Shown here piece after piece: positions 1-12,712 of a stretch of 64,000 nucleotides of DNA. The stretch spans positions 18,846,350 through 18,910,349 of the forward strand of contig CM055608.1 in the NCBI GenBank assembly GCA_029379385.1. The letters run 5' to 3'. The number at the start of each line of letters is the position of its first letter. The stretch's first letter is position 1. The notes under the pieces are model-generated. The model searched no databases. It was not told the origin of the DNA and worked only from the letters and a program-made list of their open reading frames with translations. The position numbers and the translations under genes are program-made. The DNA is from Quillaja saponaria (lineage: Eukaryota; Streptophyta; Magnoliopsida; Fabales; Quillajaceae).

Positions 1-2614
1 TTTTCTAAATTGGTGGTGTGTGGGGGCAGTTTTTACAGGAATTTTAAATTCCAGCTGAGGAGTTGAGCCACCCAAGAATGATTTCCTTTCTTCCCTAGCG
101 TCAAAGTAGGAAGTATGGTAGATAGGAGCAATAGGTTATGGTGCTGCCCTGTTTTGTTTAGGTTGGCCGTGGGGTAGTTTGTGGCTTAGACATGAGAATT
201 GTTTGGGGTGAAAGTGGTTGATTGAAATTTGGTTGTTGTGTCTTGGTTATATATATACATATTCCTTGAGTAATCATGTATGACGTGGTGGAGAATAGGA
301 CTTTAACAAAATAACTTGAATGTGAAATTAATTAAAGTAACAAAGTTTAGCTTTTAAGAAGTTCTATTAGTTTAGTTGTTGTAAGTAAACTAATTATTGA
401 TATTTAGTGAACTAAGTTAAAGATTAACTAGATTTAAATTAAAAAAAATATGTTGTTAGTTAAAGTTGTTAGACTGCGGCTAGGTCATAAATGATTTTTA
501 GTGGACCTCAGTTAATTTGGGAGACTTTGTCATAGGTTGTGGCTTGAATTAGTCTAAGATCTCTAAATAAAAGTTGTTCCTAGTGTACTAAAGGGAAAAT
601 ATGGAGTGGTGCAAGTTTAATTATTTGTTATGTATGTTGGAGGGGGTAGAGCTCAGGGTGAGGATTTTACGATACTAATTGAACCTATTTTAGCATAATT
701 GACTTTAGAAGGTTTTACAAGTTGAATTAGAAATAAAGTTATGAAGATGGAATGTTCCCAATACCTTGATAAGAAGTACCAAAAAGTTTCGTAATTTAAT
801 TCCCTAGTATAAAGTTTTTATAAGCCTTAGAGTCCAATATTGACAACTAGGAATTTGTTCAGTGCCCTGTTTTTGGTTCATGTAAGGAATTGAGTGGGTT
901 TAAGACTAAATTTAGGAAAAATTTCTAAATAAGAAAAATAGATATACTTGTCTATTATAAACTCGACAAACGGAATTGGATTTCCTTTTTCCTAGAGAAA
1001 GTTATGTTCAATTAATAAAGGTAAGGCTAAGCTGTCGAAATCCTGTATTTTGTAGAATTTGATGCAAATTCAAAGAATAAACAAATTGATATAAAAATCT
1101 AAAAATTACAAATGATATGTCATTATAAATCTACATGTGTCTAGTATTTAATAACTTTTATGAAATTAGATTTGGAATTTCCTAGAGGAAGATATGAATG
1201 TTAAAGTGAATACTGGTCCAAGCCTATGTTTGGACAGTTTTAACATCTTTAACTTACTCAGTGTTTTCTAACTTTTCTAATAGTTTCTTTCTACCCTATG
1301 CATTATCAAGACATCTAAAATGTCTTTTCACTATCAACCTTATCACAAAAAAGTATACTTTATACTACTTGACATATAATAGCTTAATAGAAAAACTTTA
1401 ATAAAGAAACCTATATAAGTTGATATACAAGCTTATAATAATAACATTGATAAACTAAGTATTATTTGAAAGTATGAATTTTAGTTTTGGATCCTAATAT
1501 GGACCTGATAAGATACCTGAACACAAGTGCAAGTGACGAATAGAATCAATTGAAGATGAGTGGTTAATTGTTGCCTTTAGGGGCTAGATTATTATGTGGA
1601 ATTGTATGTGTATTTAAATAAATATGCTGGTACAATGTCTTAGTGAGTTATTTGAATCATGCTTGTTTGAAATTGTTTGTAGTTGATAAGGGCCAACATA
1701 TTGAAATTTTTTTGAGAAATGATTTTATTTCAGGAACTGCGATCCAGGTGCACCTAGGATATTTTCATTTTAAAATCACGAGAACTTTTGATTCTGATAA
1801 ATGTGTTTTTTTTTAAATTGAGTGCTCAGCCCTGGATTATGTATGGAGAATAATCTATTGTGCTGGTGCGTAAATGCCCGACAGGGGGTGTTACTGTTAT
1901 GCGGGGCTGGGTTACTTGTTGGCCTTTTGGTTGCTTTGCTTGATATTATTGCTCTGGTTAATTTGTGATCCTGGCATCGTATAAATTATAAATTTATGAC
2001 GATTACAATGTATATGTGTAATGTGAATTAAGATATGAACAAGGTTACTATATATGTGTTATACACTTGTGTTGTGTGATGCTAGTACTCTTTGAGTACG
2101 ATTTTCCACTCACGGAGTCCACAGGATTCACCCGTCTCTTGTGGATTTTTTTAGTAATAGGAGTTCGGTACTTGGTTTCGCAGAGCTTGTGACTTGCTAA
2201 TTGAGTACCTTGGTATTTACAAGATCTCAGACTTGTAATCAAAGATGAAAGTTTGCAGTCACATTAGAACTGTTCGATGTCTAATTTTGGTATGATGTAA
2301 GAGTCTAGTTATTTGTCTCGATTAGGATGTGGACGGAGCAGAGCTCCTTGTTGTCTTTGTGTTATTGTTGTGTGAGATCATGACCATATGTGTTTGTATT
2401 TTGAGGGTTCCATATTATCAGGAACCTCAGCCAAAATTTTTTCAGTAAATTGTTAACTGTTTTAGAAAATAAAATTTTATAATGAATTTCTGTTTTATAA
2501 AAGCTTCTTTTATCCTTTGAATGGGCCAAGAGTCATGTTTGTTACTTTGTTTTGAAATTAGGGTTATGGGTATCCAATCCTCCGGCCAGTCATGCCCTTA
2601 TGAGGGGTGTGACA
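1..2614 (+). repeat. Tekay-type LTR, left end outside window
   Basis: The right end is a typical Tekay LTR 3' end, with GGGGTGTGACA at 2604-2614. The body matches the reverse complement of the LTRs at 3820-6890 and 9296-12707. Shared blocks include the tract around 1500-1640 (aligned with about 4800-4990) and the tract around 1000-1210 (aligned with about 10600-10800). No initiator-Met primer-binding site follows position 2614, so this is a solo LTR or the downstream LTR of an element beginning before the window. It lies in the opposite orientation to the element at 3820-12707. Confidence 0.75.
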
Positions 2615-3377
2615 TGTTCTAGCATAGATGTGTAGTTGCCTAAGTTAGCCTAGATTAAGCTTAAGGGCAATGGCTTCGCAAGGAACTAACTCTTCCCTGA
2701 TTCGAAAGTATTCCTGTTTGATGACCCTTCAACTTATTCATCCTTCTTGCTAGATTTTGTATTATTTTCCTCTTAAGATGAAATGGCAATCTTAGACTCG
2801 ACAAACTCCAACAACTGCATCGCACAACAAGCATGACCAATGCACCTTAGTTAAACCATATGTAGTAATTACATATAAGTAGCAAACTACAGTTCCTGCA
2901 AGTTTCAACTGAGTCTCCCAAATGTAGCCATATCCTAACATACTTCACAACACTTGGTAAAATACCATATTGTCTAATGGTGTTGAGGAGAAATTAGACT
3001 AAATTGATCAACAAACTTTTCCGTATAATCTTCGAAAGCTATTAGCTATTTGTAGACTCCATACATTACATTAAGAGATACAGATATGTAATTCTATAAG
3101 GTCAATATAAATGCATTTGAACTTTTTATAGGTTAGCTTCTTCAGTCCTACACATGACTTGCAGAAGACTAAACTCTTTGGCAAAATATAAGTTTTTAAG
3201 ATATATATATTGCTACAAATGTCAATGACCATGAAAATCCATAACCAAACTATATACGGCTTCCACATGAAAAGTTTCAAATTCCAAGTAAACAATTGAA
3301 GTTACACATAAATAAGGGAAAAACAAATTGAAGAATCATAAACTAAATAATATTAGAGGGTGGCACTAATATTTCTA
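2615..3377. other. AT-rich intergenic stretch, no gene seen
   Basis: This lies between an LTR end and the first piece of the duplicated host segment. Only short open frames occur, none with a recognisable domain or splice context. I see no tRNA, terminal repeats or clear transposon motif. Confidence 0.5.
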
Positions 3378-3507
3378 AAACAATTACAATCCTATTGGTA
3401 TTAAAATAGAGAATAACTGGGAAAAAAATAATAGTTTATTTGTAATAAAATAACAACTAAAGATAACTATGCAATTGAAAAAACTCATAAGTGCATTTCA
3501 TGAAATG

Positions 3508-3615
3508 AAAAGATTTTGTCGTTAAACCACTTTTATACGAAATATAGATATAGATAACTATCTATATATCTATATCTATACTATACAAAAAAGTGGCTTA
3601 ACGACAGAATTTTTT
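3508..3615. repeat. Hairpin (inverted repeat) about 108 bp
   Basis: The left arm 3508-3536 and right arm 3587-3615 are near-perfect inverted copies built on GTCGTTAAACCAC and GTGGCTTAACGAC. The inner part is itself palindromic, made of TATAGATATAGATA and TATCTATATCTATA. The whole unit could fold into one long stem. It may be a tiny MITE-like element or a palindrome grown in place. The equivalent site at about 42,745-42,800 keeps a poorer left arm. Confidence 0.7.
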
Positions 3616-3814
3616 GATATTAATATTTAATATTTTTCATAATTATTCTTTATTTTAATATTAATATGATTGTAATTATTTTACAACTATTGATTATGTA
3701 ATTTAATGCTCATTCTTTTCATTATTAATAAATTTATAATTTGATGATAACTATATATAATGTTAGTTAAGATTTAATTTCTCAATATTTTTAATTTTGA
3801 TTTTATTTAATATT

Positions 3815-3819
3815 ATTGT
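3815..3819 (+). repeat. Target-site duplication ATTGT (left)
   Basis: ATTGT immediately precedes the LTR terminus TGTCACACC at 3820. The same five bases follow the other terminus at 12708-12712. Five bases is the usual target duplication of Ty3/gypsy integrases. Confidence 0.85.
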
Positions 3820-6800
3820 TGTCACACCATTCACAGAGGTATGACTGGCCAGAGGATTGGATAATCCAAGCCTTCGTAACCCTGACTTGAAAACAAAGTA
3901 ACAAACATGACTCTAGGCCCATCCAAAGGATAAAAGTAACTTTCATAAAACAGAAGTTTGTTGTAAAATTTTATTTTCTGAAACAATTAACAAGTTACTG
4001 AAAAAAAATAATTTTGGCAAAGATTCCCAACAATATGGAACATGCCTTAAAATACAAACACATATGTTCCTGATTTCACACAACATTAACACAAAGACAA
4101 CAAAGAGCTCCACTCCATCCACATTTTAATCAAGACAAGTAATTAGACTCTTACATCATACCAAAATTAGACACCTCACAGTTCTAGTGTGACTGCAAAC
4201 TTTCATCCTTAACTTCAAGTTTGAGATCCTAGAAATACTTTGTAGTACTCAATCGGCAAATCACAAGCTCGGCGATGTCATATACTGAACTCCTGTTACT
4301 AAAAAAAATTCACAAGAGAGGGGTGAGTCCTATAGATTCCGTGAGTGGAAAATCGTACCCAAATGATACTAGCATTACACCACACAAGTGTATAACATAT
4401 ATAGCAACATCATGTAACATTGTTCATACCTTAATTCACATTACACATATATATTATAATCATCATAAATTCACAATTTACATGAAACACAGGATCACAA
4501 ATTAATCAAAACAATAATATCAAACAAAGTAACCAAATGGCCAACGAGTGATTCAACCCCGCACAACATTATCACCTCCTACCAGGCATTTATGTGCCCG
4601 CACAACAAATTGATCTCCGTACACAATCTATCCCATCGGAGCTGAGCACTCAATTTAAACAAATTTATCAGAATCATAATTTCTCAAGATTTTAAATCAA
4701 AATATCCTATGGATCTTAATTTCGAAATAAAAATAATTTCTTAGAAAATTTTTCATGTATTGGACCTTATCAACCACAGACAATTTCAAAGAAAAATGAT
4801 TTAACTAACTCACTAAAATATTTCACTAGTACATTTATTTAAATACACATACAATTGAACATAACAATCTAGCCCCTAAAGGTAACAGTTAACCACTCAC
4901 CTTTAACTGATCTCATTTGTCACTTACACTTGCGTTCACGAGTCTCATTAGGTCCTCATTAAAATCCAAAACTAAAATTCATATTCCCAAATAATACTTA
5001 GTTCCTAAACATTATCATTATAATCTTTTAATTACTAAGCTTATATCTCAACTTGTATAGGTTTCTTTATGGAAGTTTTCTATTAAGCTATTACATGTCA
5101 AGTAGTATGAATTGTAATTTATGTGATAAGGTTAATAATGAAGAGACATTTTAAATGTCTTGACAATACATTGGGTAGAAAGAAACTATTAGAAAAGATA
5201 GAAAACACTAGTGAGTTAGAGATGTTGAAACTGTCCAAACTTGGGATTTGAACCAGTGTCCACTTTAATGTTCATATCTTTTTCTAGGAAATCTGGCCCC
5301 ACACAACTTCAAAAACCCTCTTAACTATCACTTTCCAACACTCTACTCACAATTAACCTTCCCTTGTTCATACCTATTACTCACTTTCGTCATATCCTCA
5401 ACTCACCATATTAATCAACCCTTCTTTGTTCTTGTTTAGGAACTTTTTATTCAAACTCCAATAACAACTAACTATCAAAAATTAAATTTACCAAGTTTTA
5501 CTCATCCTATTACAACTAGTTTCATTTAGGCATTTTTACAAACATGTTAAGGGCATATTTTATTCTTATGTGTATGTATATGTATACATACCCCAATTTA
5601 ATCAATACCATCTCAACAGTTCAACCTTATTCTTTCTACCAAAATATCAAAGAATTAACACTAAAAACCAAATAACTATAAACAAGATTGGAGGGCAGCA
5701 AAACAAATTGTGGCTGTTAAAGGAATACCCTTACCTAAATGGCCACAACAAAAGGGCTAAAGTAAAACACAATTGTTATCAGTTAGAACATAGCACATCA
5801 AGATGATTTGCATTTAATATGAGCTAGAAAGATGACTGATCCACTGTTTGAAAGGGAGAACTCTTGCTGCCATGGCTGGACAAAGGTAAGCTCTTAGTTG
5901 CACCCTAAAACAAAGCAGCTTACTCCACTACTGTTGGAGTGAAGGGTGCTCAGCCAGTTGGAGGTAAGAGGCAAACAAAGTAAGATAACACAAAAGGAAA
6001 GGAGGGAAACTTGGTTGCAATATGAAACTAAGAAACGGCAAAAATGGAGAACCCAAAAACAGAACTTGGAAGGAAGGAAAATCCTAAAAATGAAGCTGCT
6101 ATCTAATAACTCTGTACTTACTGCTGAAGCTCAAACCCACACGTTTTACACACACATATTCAAAAAGAGCAATACATTTGAAGAGCCCAAACGTACTAGC
6201 AAAGAGAAACAACACATGGCTGTAAGAGAGGATTCTTGTTAGCATTTTGGGAAGTTTCCACATGGCTGGAAAGGGGGGGGGGCAGGAAACTAATTTGTGT
6301 CCAACAGCCACCATGTTCTCGGTTTAAGCAAGGAAGTAGAAAAGGAAAGCAGGGGAAAGCAAAAGAAAATTGAAGGAAAATAAAGGCGGTGAACTTCAGT
6401 TGGTGTAGGAACCTAAAATTGTTAAGAAGACTAAGCAAGCTTCATGGCTATGTGAAGCCAAAAACTAGAAAATTCTAGAATATGACCAAGAAATGAGGAA
6501 TCAAGTTCGGCCAAAGAAGAAACTACCAGAAAAAAAAAAAAATCCAAATAGGAAAGTCGGCCAAATGAAAAAAATTTGGAATAATAATAAATGAAATGAA
6601 ATAAAGTTTGGAAAATAAACAAAGTCAAAGTTAAGGTGTTAAAAAGTTGTATGGTATGTATTTATTCCTTGTGTTTTATATATATGTATTTACTTTTACA
6701 AGTATATGTATTTACTTTAAACTTGTAAATATGTGGTCTATAATTTTTTTTTTCTTGATGTATATATTAAATGGATGGTGGATAACAATCCTTATATTAT

Positions 6801-6890
6801 ACATATGTTTATATATATACTTACATAAAAAATTTATACAAGTGTTTCTCCACCTTTATTTTAAATAAATATATATATCGGGTCATAACA
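3820..6890 (-). repeat. 3' LTR of TE-1
   Basis: Read on the minus strand this LTR starts TGTTATGACC (at 6890) and ends GGTGTGACA (at 3820). It matches 9296-12707 along its length. It lacks about 499 bp present there (10607-11105), the join lying in 'ggaaatctgg' near 5290 with AAAT microhomology. The truncated LTR at 1-2614 still has that segment, so this is a deletion here. Confidence 0.88.
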
Positions 6891-6910
6891 ATCTTCCACC
6901 CTTAAAAGAA
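6891..6910 (-). other. Polypurine tract of TE-1
   Basis: On the minus strand the bases abutting the 3' LTR read TTCTTTTAAGGGTGGAAGAT. This purine-rich run is the expected plus-strand DNA priming site. The neighbouring GAAATTCGGGACGAA is also found beside the 3' LTR of the second element (15761-15800). Confidence 0.8.
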
Positions 6911-6989
6911 ATTCGTCCCGAATTTCAATAATAATGAATATAGATAAATTATTTACTTAAATTAGATGTAGATATTATTGTTTTGCTGT

Positions 6990-7080
6990 AACTTCAGTTT
7001 CCCCACGTGGTTCCTTTTTTAGTTGTAATACTACCGTATAGTTTCCATCTAAGGAAGTTTACGAACTTGTCTATTTACAC
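6990..7080 (-). pseudogene. Chromodomain relic at 3' end of TE-1 internal region
   Basis: Minus-strand translation gives a broken version of the Tekay integrase chromodomain. RQVRKL is readable, followed by stops, and the alignment continues to a GK segment where the family has a conserved EATWE. The same position in the second element (15,850-16,010) reads more clearly. No other integrase sequence remains. Confidence 0.6.
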
Positions 7081-9090
7081 TCATCATTGACTACTTCCCA
7101 TATGTTAGATTCTTATACATCTTTTTGCTTCTTAAATTTGTAACATAAGAAACTTTTCAATGCAACTTAAATTTCAAGAGGCTTTAATCAGATCCCCTTA
7201 AAGACGAAAATTAACTTCTCAGAAATATTAAATTTAAAATTTTTATCATGATACTACATTATGCTTCCACTGCGCTATTATGATAATTATATATCTAAAC
7301 CCCCAATCTACGTTCAGAATCATGTTATATTTCTTATTTAAAGTTCAGATCGATGAGCTAAATCAGATAATTATCTGAGAAAAATAATTTAGTTTATATT
7401 TACCTTCCTTATTTATTGCAAGTTGATTATTTATCAGTACATATTTAACTTATAATATATTTGAAAATCCTTACCTAAACGAGTAATTAATGGAAATCGA
7501 CCATGGATTCTATTAACAATTGGTCGAGTTTATCTTTTAAAATAATTCGATGAATCTAGTCAATCTTTTTAGGTGACCCTATTGACAATAAATAAATCTT
7601 TACTAGTTCGTATAATAATTGACTGTTCACAGATTAGCGCTGCATACCGTTTCTTTTTAAAATTGATATCAACAATATAATTTATTCAACCAATAAACTC
7701 AAATGAACGAAATGAAACTCATCTCTACTGGGTTTATTATTTGCTGTTTTATTTTCCAATTATCTTTTTAATTAAGAAAAGCAAGAGAACACCAAATGTA
7801 TCTTCGAAATTCTGCTATTTCTGTCAAAAAGATATCATTTCATTTATTTCTAAAGTTACTTGAAACAAAATCAAGATCCAAATCAACTTTAAATTATCGA
7901 GACATCATATTATTTTAATTTAGTAATGTAACATCATATTATAACAGTTAGTTAAGTTCGCGATTGATATCCATTATGATTATACATATATAAAATCATA
8001 TGTATATATATATATATATATTTACTCTAATTAATAATATTTTATGACTCAATTTCTTTTATACTCATGTTATTTATTACCATCTCTCAACATACCCATC
8101 GATGTTCATTAATCTTATAATTAAAATTTTCACGTTCTCTCAAACTGAATGTTTTATCCTATTATTACCCCACCAGATTGTAACACTCTGTTAACAATTA
8201 ACTGAATATTTTTTTTTTTTTTTTGAGTAACAAATAGTATAACTAATGTTACTAAAGTCGGTTAAATTGACATAAACTAAATTAAGTAAAAATGTAAGAA
8301 CTAAATGGAATGGCTCAAATTTATTAAAGAAGTTCTATGAATATTGACTTAACTTTTTATATTTCCCTGTATCAAAATAGCGTAATTATATAACCTAAAA
8401 TTAAACAAGTCTTAAGCTTTGAAATATTTTCTTCACCAACTTTTAATCCATAAGTTCCACATTTTCATTGAATCCACCAAGTCAACGATACAACCATATG
8501 AGAAGAATTAAAAAAAATAAAATAAAATTCTTCTATAATACCCAACTAACTCAAATAAACTTTAATTTTTAGTTATGTTTTATAAAAATTTTCACTCAAA
8601 ATATTTAGCACATAAATATTTCTCAGAACATCCTACAAAGTACTTCATATGTAACTTCCAACTTTTTGCTTTTAAAGTCTATCATGTCCACAAAACTTCA
8701 GAAGGAATTGGATGAACTACATGTATAACGTGTTTTCACTATCCATTTCGCGGAAAATAAATAGGTTCGAAATGGGTTTCTTTAATAATTTAGCCAGTTT
8801 ACATAAAGTAGATCTTTCATTTCCTTTGCCTTTCATTGTTCCCATCTAAATCTTAAGTATAATAGTTTACAAACAATTATCTACTTAATTAGACTAAACT
8901 AAAGGTTTACCTCTTACGGATTTTACTATTACTAAATTTAAAATTTCAATTAAATTACTCATGGTTCTTTACAACTTATTTTCACGTCAAGGACATCTAA
9001 AATTTGATTCACTACTGATCGAAACCAATGTTCTATTATCTTACATAACTCACATCACGACCACCCACAACACGAAAATTACGTGTTATT
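7081..9090. other. Non-coding interior of TE-1
   Basis: About 2 kb of AT-rich sequence lies between the chromodomain relic and the leader. There are no long frames and no recognisable pol or gag motifs on either strand. Simple (TA)n sequence occurs near 8000-8020 and a T run near 8204-8224. It may be foreign filler, or coding sequence decayed past recognition. Confidence 0.55.
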
Positions 9091-9272
9091 GTGTTTACAC
9101 CAATACAAACCAATTCAAGGCATGCCTTATTGCATAAGGCCAAGGATGGTACGTTAAAGAATCACAACTTGAAGATTCAGGATGAATTGAAACGTGTCCC
9201 AAAGTCCACATACGCCCTGAATAACACACGTAAACAAAGCAACAAAGTTACACATTTGCAATCACGGACCTC

Positions 9273-9292
9273 TAAACCAGGCTCTGCTACTA
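9273..9292 (-). other. Primer-binding site of TE-1 (initiator Met type)
   Basis: On the minus strand this reads GTAGCAGAGCCTGGTTTA, close to the TGGTATCAGAGC start of the plant initiator-Met PBS. It sits three bases from the end of the 5' LTR. The adjoining leader (about 9100-9270) resembles the leader of the second element at about 19,340-19,490. Confidence 0.8.
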
Positions 9293-9295
9293 ACT

Positions 9296-12200
9296 TGTCA
9301 CACCCCTTACGGAGGCATAACTGGCTGGAGGATTGGATAACCAAGCCTCCGTAACCCTGACTTCAAAACAAAGTAACAAACATGACTCTTGGCCTATCCA
9401 AAGGATAAAAGTAACTTTTATAAAATAGAAATTTGTTGTAAAATTTTATTTTCTGAAACAGTTAACAACAATATGGAACATGCTGCAAAATATAAACACC
9501 TATGTTCTTGATTTCACACAACACTAACACAAAGACAATAAGGAGCGTCTACCTTTAATCAAGACAAGTAACTAGACTCTTATATCATACCAAAGTTAGA
9601 CACCTCACAGTTCTATTGTAACTGCAAACTTTCATTCTTGACTCAAGTCTGAGATCTTGGAAATACTTTGCCATACTCAATCGGCAAGTCACAAGCTCGA
9701 CAATGCCATGTACCGAACTCTTGTTAGTAAAAAAAATTCACAAGAGAGGGGTGAGTCATATAGACTCCGTGAGTGGAAAATCGTATCAAAAGGGTACTAG
9801 CATCACACCACACAAGTGTATAACATATATAGCAACATCATGTAACATTGTTCATACATTAATTCACATTATACGCACACATTATAATCGTCATAAATTC
9901 ACAATTTACATGAAACACAGATACATAAATTAATCAGAGTAATAATATCAAACAAAATAACCAAAAGGCCAACGAGTGACTCAGCCCAGCACAACATTAT
10001 CACCCCTTACCGGCATGTACGCACCCGCACAACAAATTGATCTTCATACACAATCCATCCCACTGGGGCTGAGCACTTAATTTAAAAAAATTTATCAGCG
10101 TCAGAATTTCTCATGATTTTAAATCAAAATATCCTAGGTGCACGTGGATCTTAATTTCGTAATAAAAATAATTTCTCAGAAAAATTTTCATGTGTTGGCC
10201 CTTATCAACCACAAACAATTTCAAACAAAAATGATTCAACTAACTCACTAAAATATTGCACTAGCATATTTATTAAAATCTGAAACTGAAATTCATATTC
10301 CTAAATATTACTTAGTTTATAAACATTATCGTTATAATCTTTTAATTGCTAAGTTTATATCTCAACTTGTATAGGTTTCTTTATGGAAATTTTTTATTAA
10401 GCTATTACATATCAAGTATTATGAATTGTACTTTATGCGATAAGGTTAATAATGAAGAGACATTTTAAATATCTTGAAAATGCATAGGGTAGAAAGAAAT
10501 TATTAGAAAAGATCGAAAACACTAGTAAGTTAGAGATGTTGAAACTGTCCAAACTTGGGGTTTGAACCAGTGTCCACTTTAACAGTCATATCTTTCTCTA
10601 GGAAATTCCAAATCCAGTTTTGTAAAATTTATAAAATACTAGACACATGTAGTTTTATAATGGTATATCATTTGTAATTTTTATATTTGTATATCAATAC
10701 AGTTTATTCCTTGAAGTTGCATCAAATTTTCTAAAATGCAAGATTTTGATAGCTATGACCTTACCTTAATTAATTGAACATAACTTTCTCTAGGAAAAAT
10801 GAAATCCAATTTCATTTTTTGGGTTTACTAATAAACAAGTATATCTATATCTCTTATTTATAAACTTTTCCAAAAATCAGTATTAAACCCACTCAATTTC
10901 TTACATGAACCAAAAACAGGGCACTAAAAATCGTGCATGACCTATCCGGAGTCTAACAATTCTAACTAACAATACACTTGGAACCAAGCTACGAAAATTT
11001 GTAGACATTATCTCAAGATCCTAAACAACACTTTGTCTTTTGATCCCTTAATTTAATTTAGCCCCAAAAACATCTGAAACACATGATTTTTCTAACCCAC
11101 AAAATCTGGCCCCTCACAGCTTCAAAAACCCCCCTTAACTATCATTTTCCAACACTCTACTCACAATTAACCCTCCCTTGTTCATACCTATTACTCACTT
11201 TCGTCATATCTTCAATTCACCATACTAATCAACCCTTCTTTTTTCTTGTTTAGGAACTTTTTATTCAAACTCCAATGACAACTAACAATCAATAATTAAA
11301 TTTACCAAGTTTTACTCATCTTATTATAACTAGTTTTATTTAGGCATTTTTACAAACATGTTCAGGGCATATTTTATTCTAGCTCATGAATATGTGTATG
11401 TATATGTATACATACCCCAATTTAATCAATACCATCTCAACAGTTCAACCTTACTCTTTCTAATTCATCAACTACCAAAATATTAAAGAACTAACACTAA
11501 AAACTAAATAACTATTAACAAGATTGAAGGGCAGCAAAACAAATTGTGGCTATTAAAGGAAAACCCTTATCTAAATGGCCACAAGAGGGCTAAAGTAAAA
11601 TACAATTGTTATAAGTTAGAACATAGCACATCAAGATGATTTGCACTTAATATGAGCTAGAAAGGTGACTGATCCACTGTTTGAAAGGGAGAACTCTTGC
11701 TGCCATGGCTGGACAAAGGTAAGCTCTCAGTTGCACCCCAAAACAAAGCAGCTTACTCCATTGCTATTGGAGTGAAAGGTGCATGGCCAATTGGAGGTAA
11801 GAGGCAAACAAAGTAAGATAACACAAAAGAAAAGGAGGGAAACTTGGCTGCAACATGAAACTAAGAAACGGCAAAAATGGAGAACCCAAAAACAGAACTT
11901 GGAAGGAAGGAAAATCCAAAAAATGAAGCTGCTATCTAACAATTCTGTACCTACTACTGAAGCTCAAACCCACATGTTTTACACTTACAAATTCAAAAAG
12001 AGCAATACACTTGAAGAGCCAAAATGTACTAGCAAAGAGAAACAACACATGGCTGCAAGAGAGGATTCTTGTTAGCATTTTGGGAAGTTTCCACATGACT
12101 AGAAAGAGGGGGCAGGAAACTAATTTGTGTCGAACAGCCACCATGTTCTCAGTTAAAGCAAAGAAGTAGCAGAGGAAAGCAGGGGAAAGCAAATGAAAAT

Positions 12201-12707
12201 TGAAGGAAAACAAAGGCAATGAACTTCAGTTGGTGTAGGAACCTAAAATTGCTAAGGAGACTAAGCAAGTTTCATGGCTGTGTGAAGCCTAAAACCAAAA
12301 AATTATAAAATATGACCAAGAAAAGAGGAGTCAAGTTCGGCCAAAGAAGAAACATATAGAAAAAAAAAAATCCAAACGGGAAAGTTTGCCAAATGAAAAA
12401 AATTTAGAATGAAATGAAATAAAGTTTGGAAAAGAAACAAAGTCAAAGTTAAGGTGTGAAAAAGTTGTATGGTATGTATTTATTCATTGTGTTATATATA
12501 TATATGTATTTACTTTTACAAGTATATGTATTTTCTTTTAACATGTAAATATGTGGTATATAATTTTTTTTTCTTGCTATATATATTAAATAAGTGGTGG
12601 ATAAAAATCCTTATATTATACATATATTTATATATATACTCACATAAAATTTACACAGGTGTTTCTCCTACTTTATTTTAAATAAATATATATATCGGGT
12701 TATAACG
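9296..12707 (-). repeat. 5' LTR of TE-1
   Basis: The plus strand runs from TGTCACACCCC at 9296 to GGTTATAACG at 12707. It lacks about 131 bp present in the other LTR (4840-4970), with the join at 'tttattaaaatc' near 10,273 and short ATT homology. The LTR at 1-2614 has that segment, so the loss is here. Both LTRs carry a run of transposon-antisense open frame (5946-6242 and 11779-12075), explained by LTR identity rather than a gene. Confidence 0.88.
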
Positions 12708-12712
12708 ATTGT
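12708..12712 (+). repeat. Target-site duplication ATTGT (right)
   Basis: It matches 3815-3819 exactly and fixes the borders of TE-1. Confidence 0.85.

Larger units (their letters stand above)
3378..3819 (+). repeat. Duplicated host segment, copy A part 1
   Basis: From 'attacaatcctattgg' onward this region aligns collinearly with 42,606-42,960 upstream of the GYF gene. Shared stretches include the 'aaaatagagaata' tract, the 'gtttatttgtaa' tract and 'atttaatattattg' just before the retrotransposon border. Copy A continues at 12,713-13,061 and 22,167-22,380, so the two LTR elements between them are later insertions. Confidence 0.75.
3820..12707 (-). mobile_element. Non-autonomous Tekay-type Ty3/gypsy element (TE-1)
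   Basis: This 8.9 kb LTR retrotransposon lies on the minus strand. It has two LTRs of about 3.07 and 3.41 kb, a polypurine tract beside the 3' LTR, an initiator-Met-type PBS beside the 5' LTR, and a perfect ATTGT target duplication. The internal part is only 2.4 kb and has no recognisable gag, protease, RT, RNase H or integrase. A decayed chromodomain next to the polypurine tract is the only coding trace and ties it to the Tekay/Del chromovirus lineage. It is therefore a large internally deleted, non-autonomous element, presumably moved in trans. The last base of the outer LTR is G instead of A (TAACG for TAACA). Confidence 0.88.

Noticed and set aside
5946..12075. Two homologous 98-codon plus-strand frames (5946-6242 and 11779-12075) ending in the same residues
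   Set aside because: They lie at the same place in the two LTRs of one element and are antisense to it. Shared descent of the LTRs explains the similarity, and the composition is low-complexity Lys/Gln-rich.
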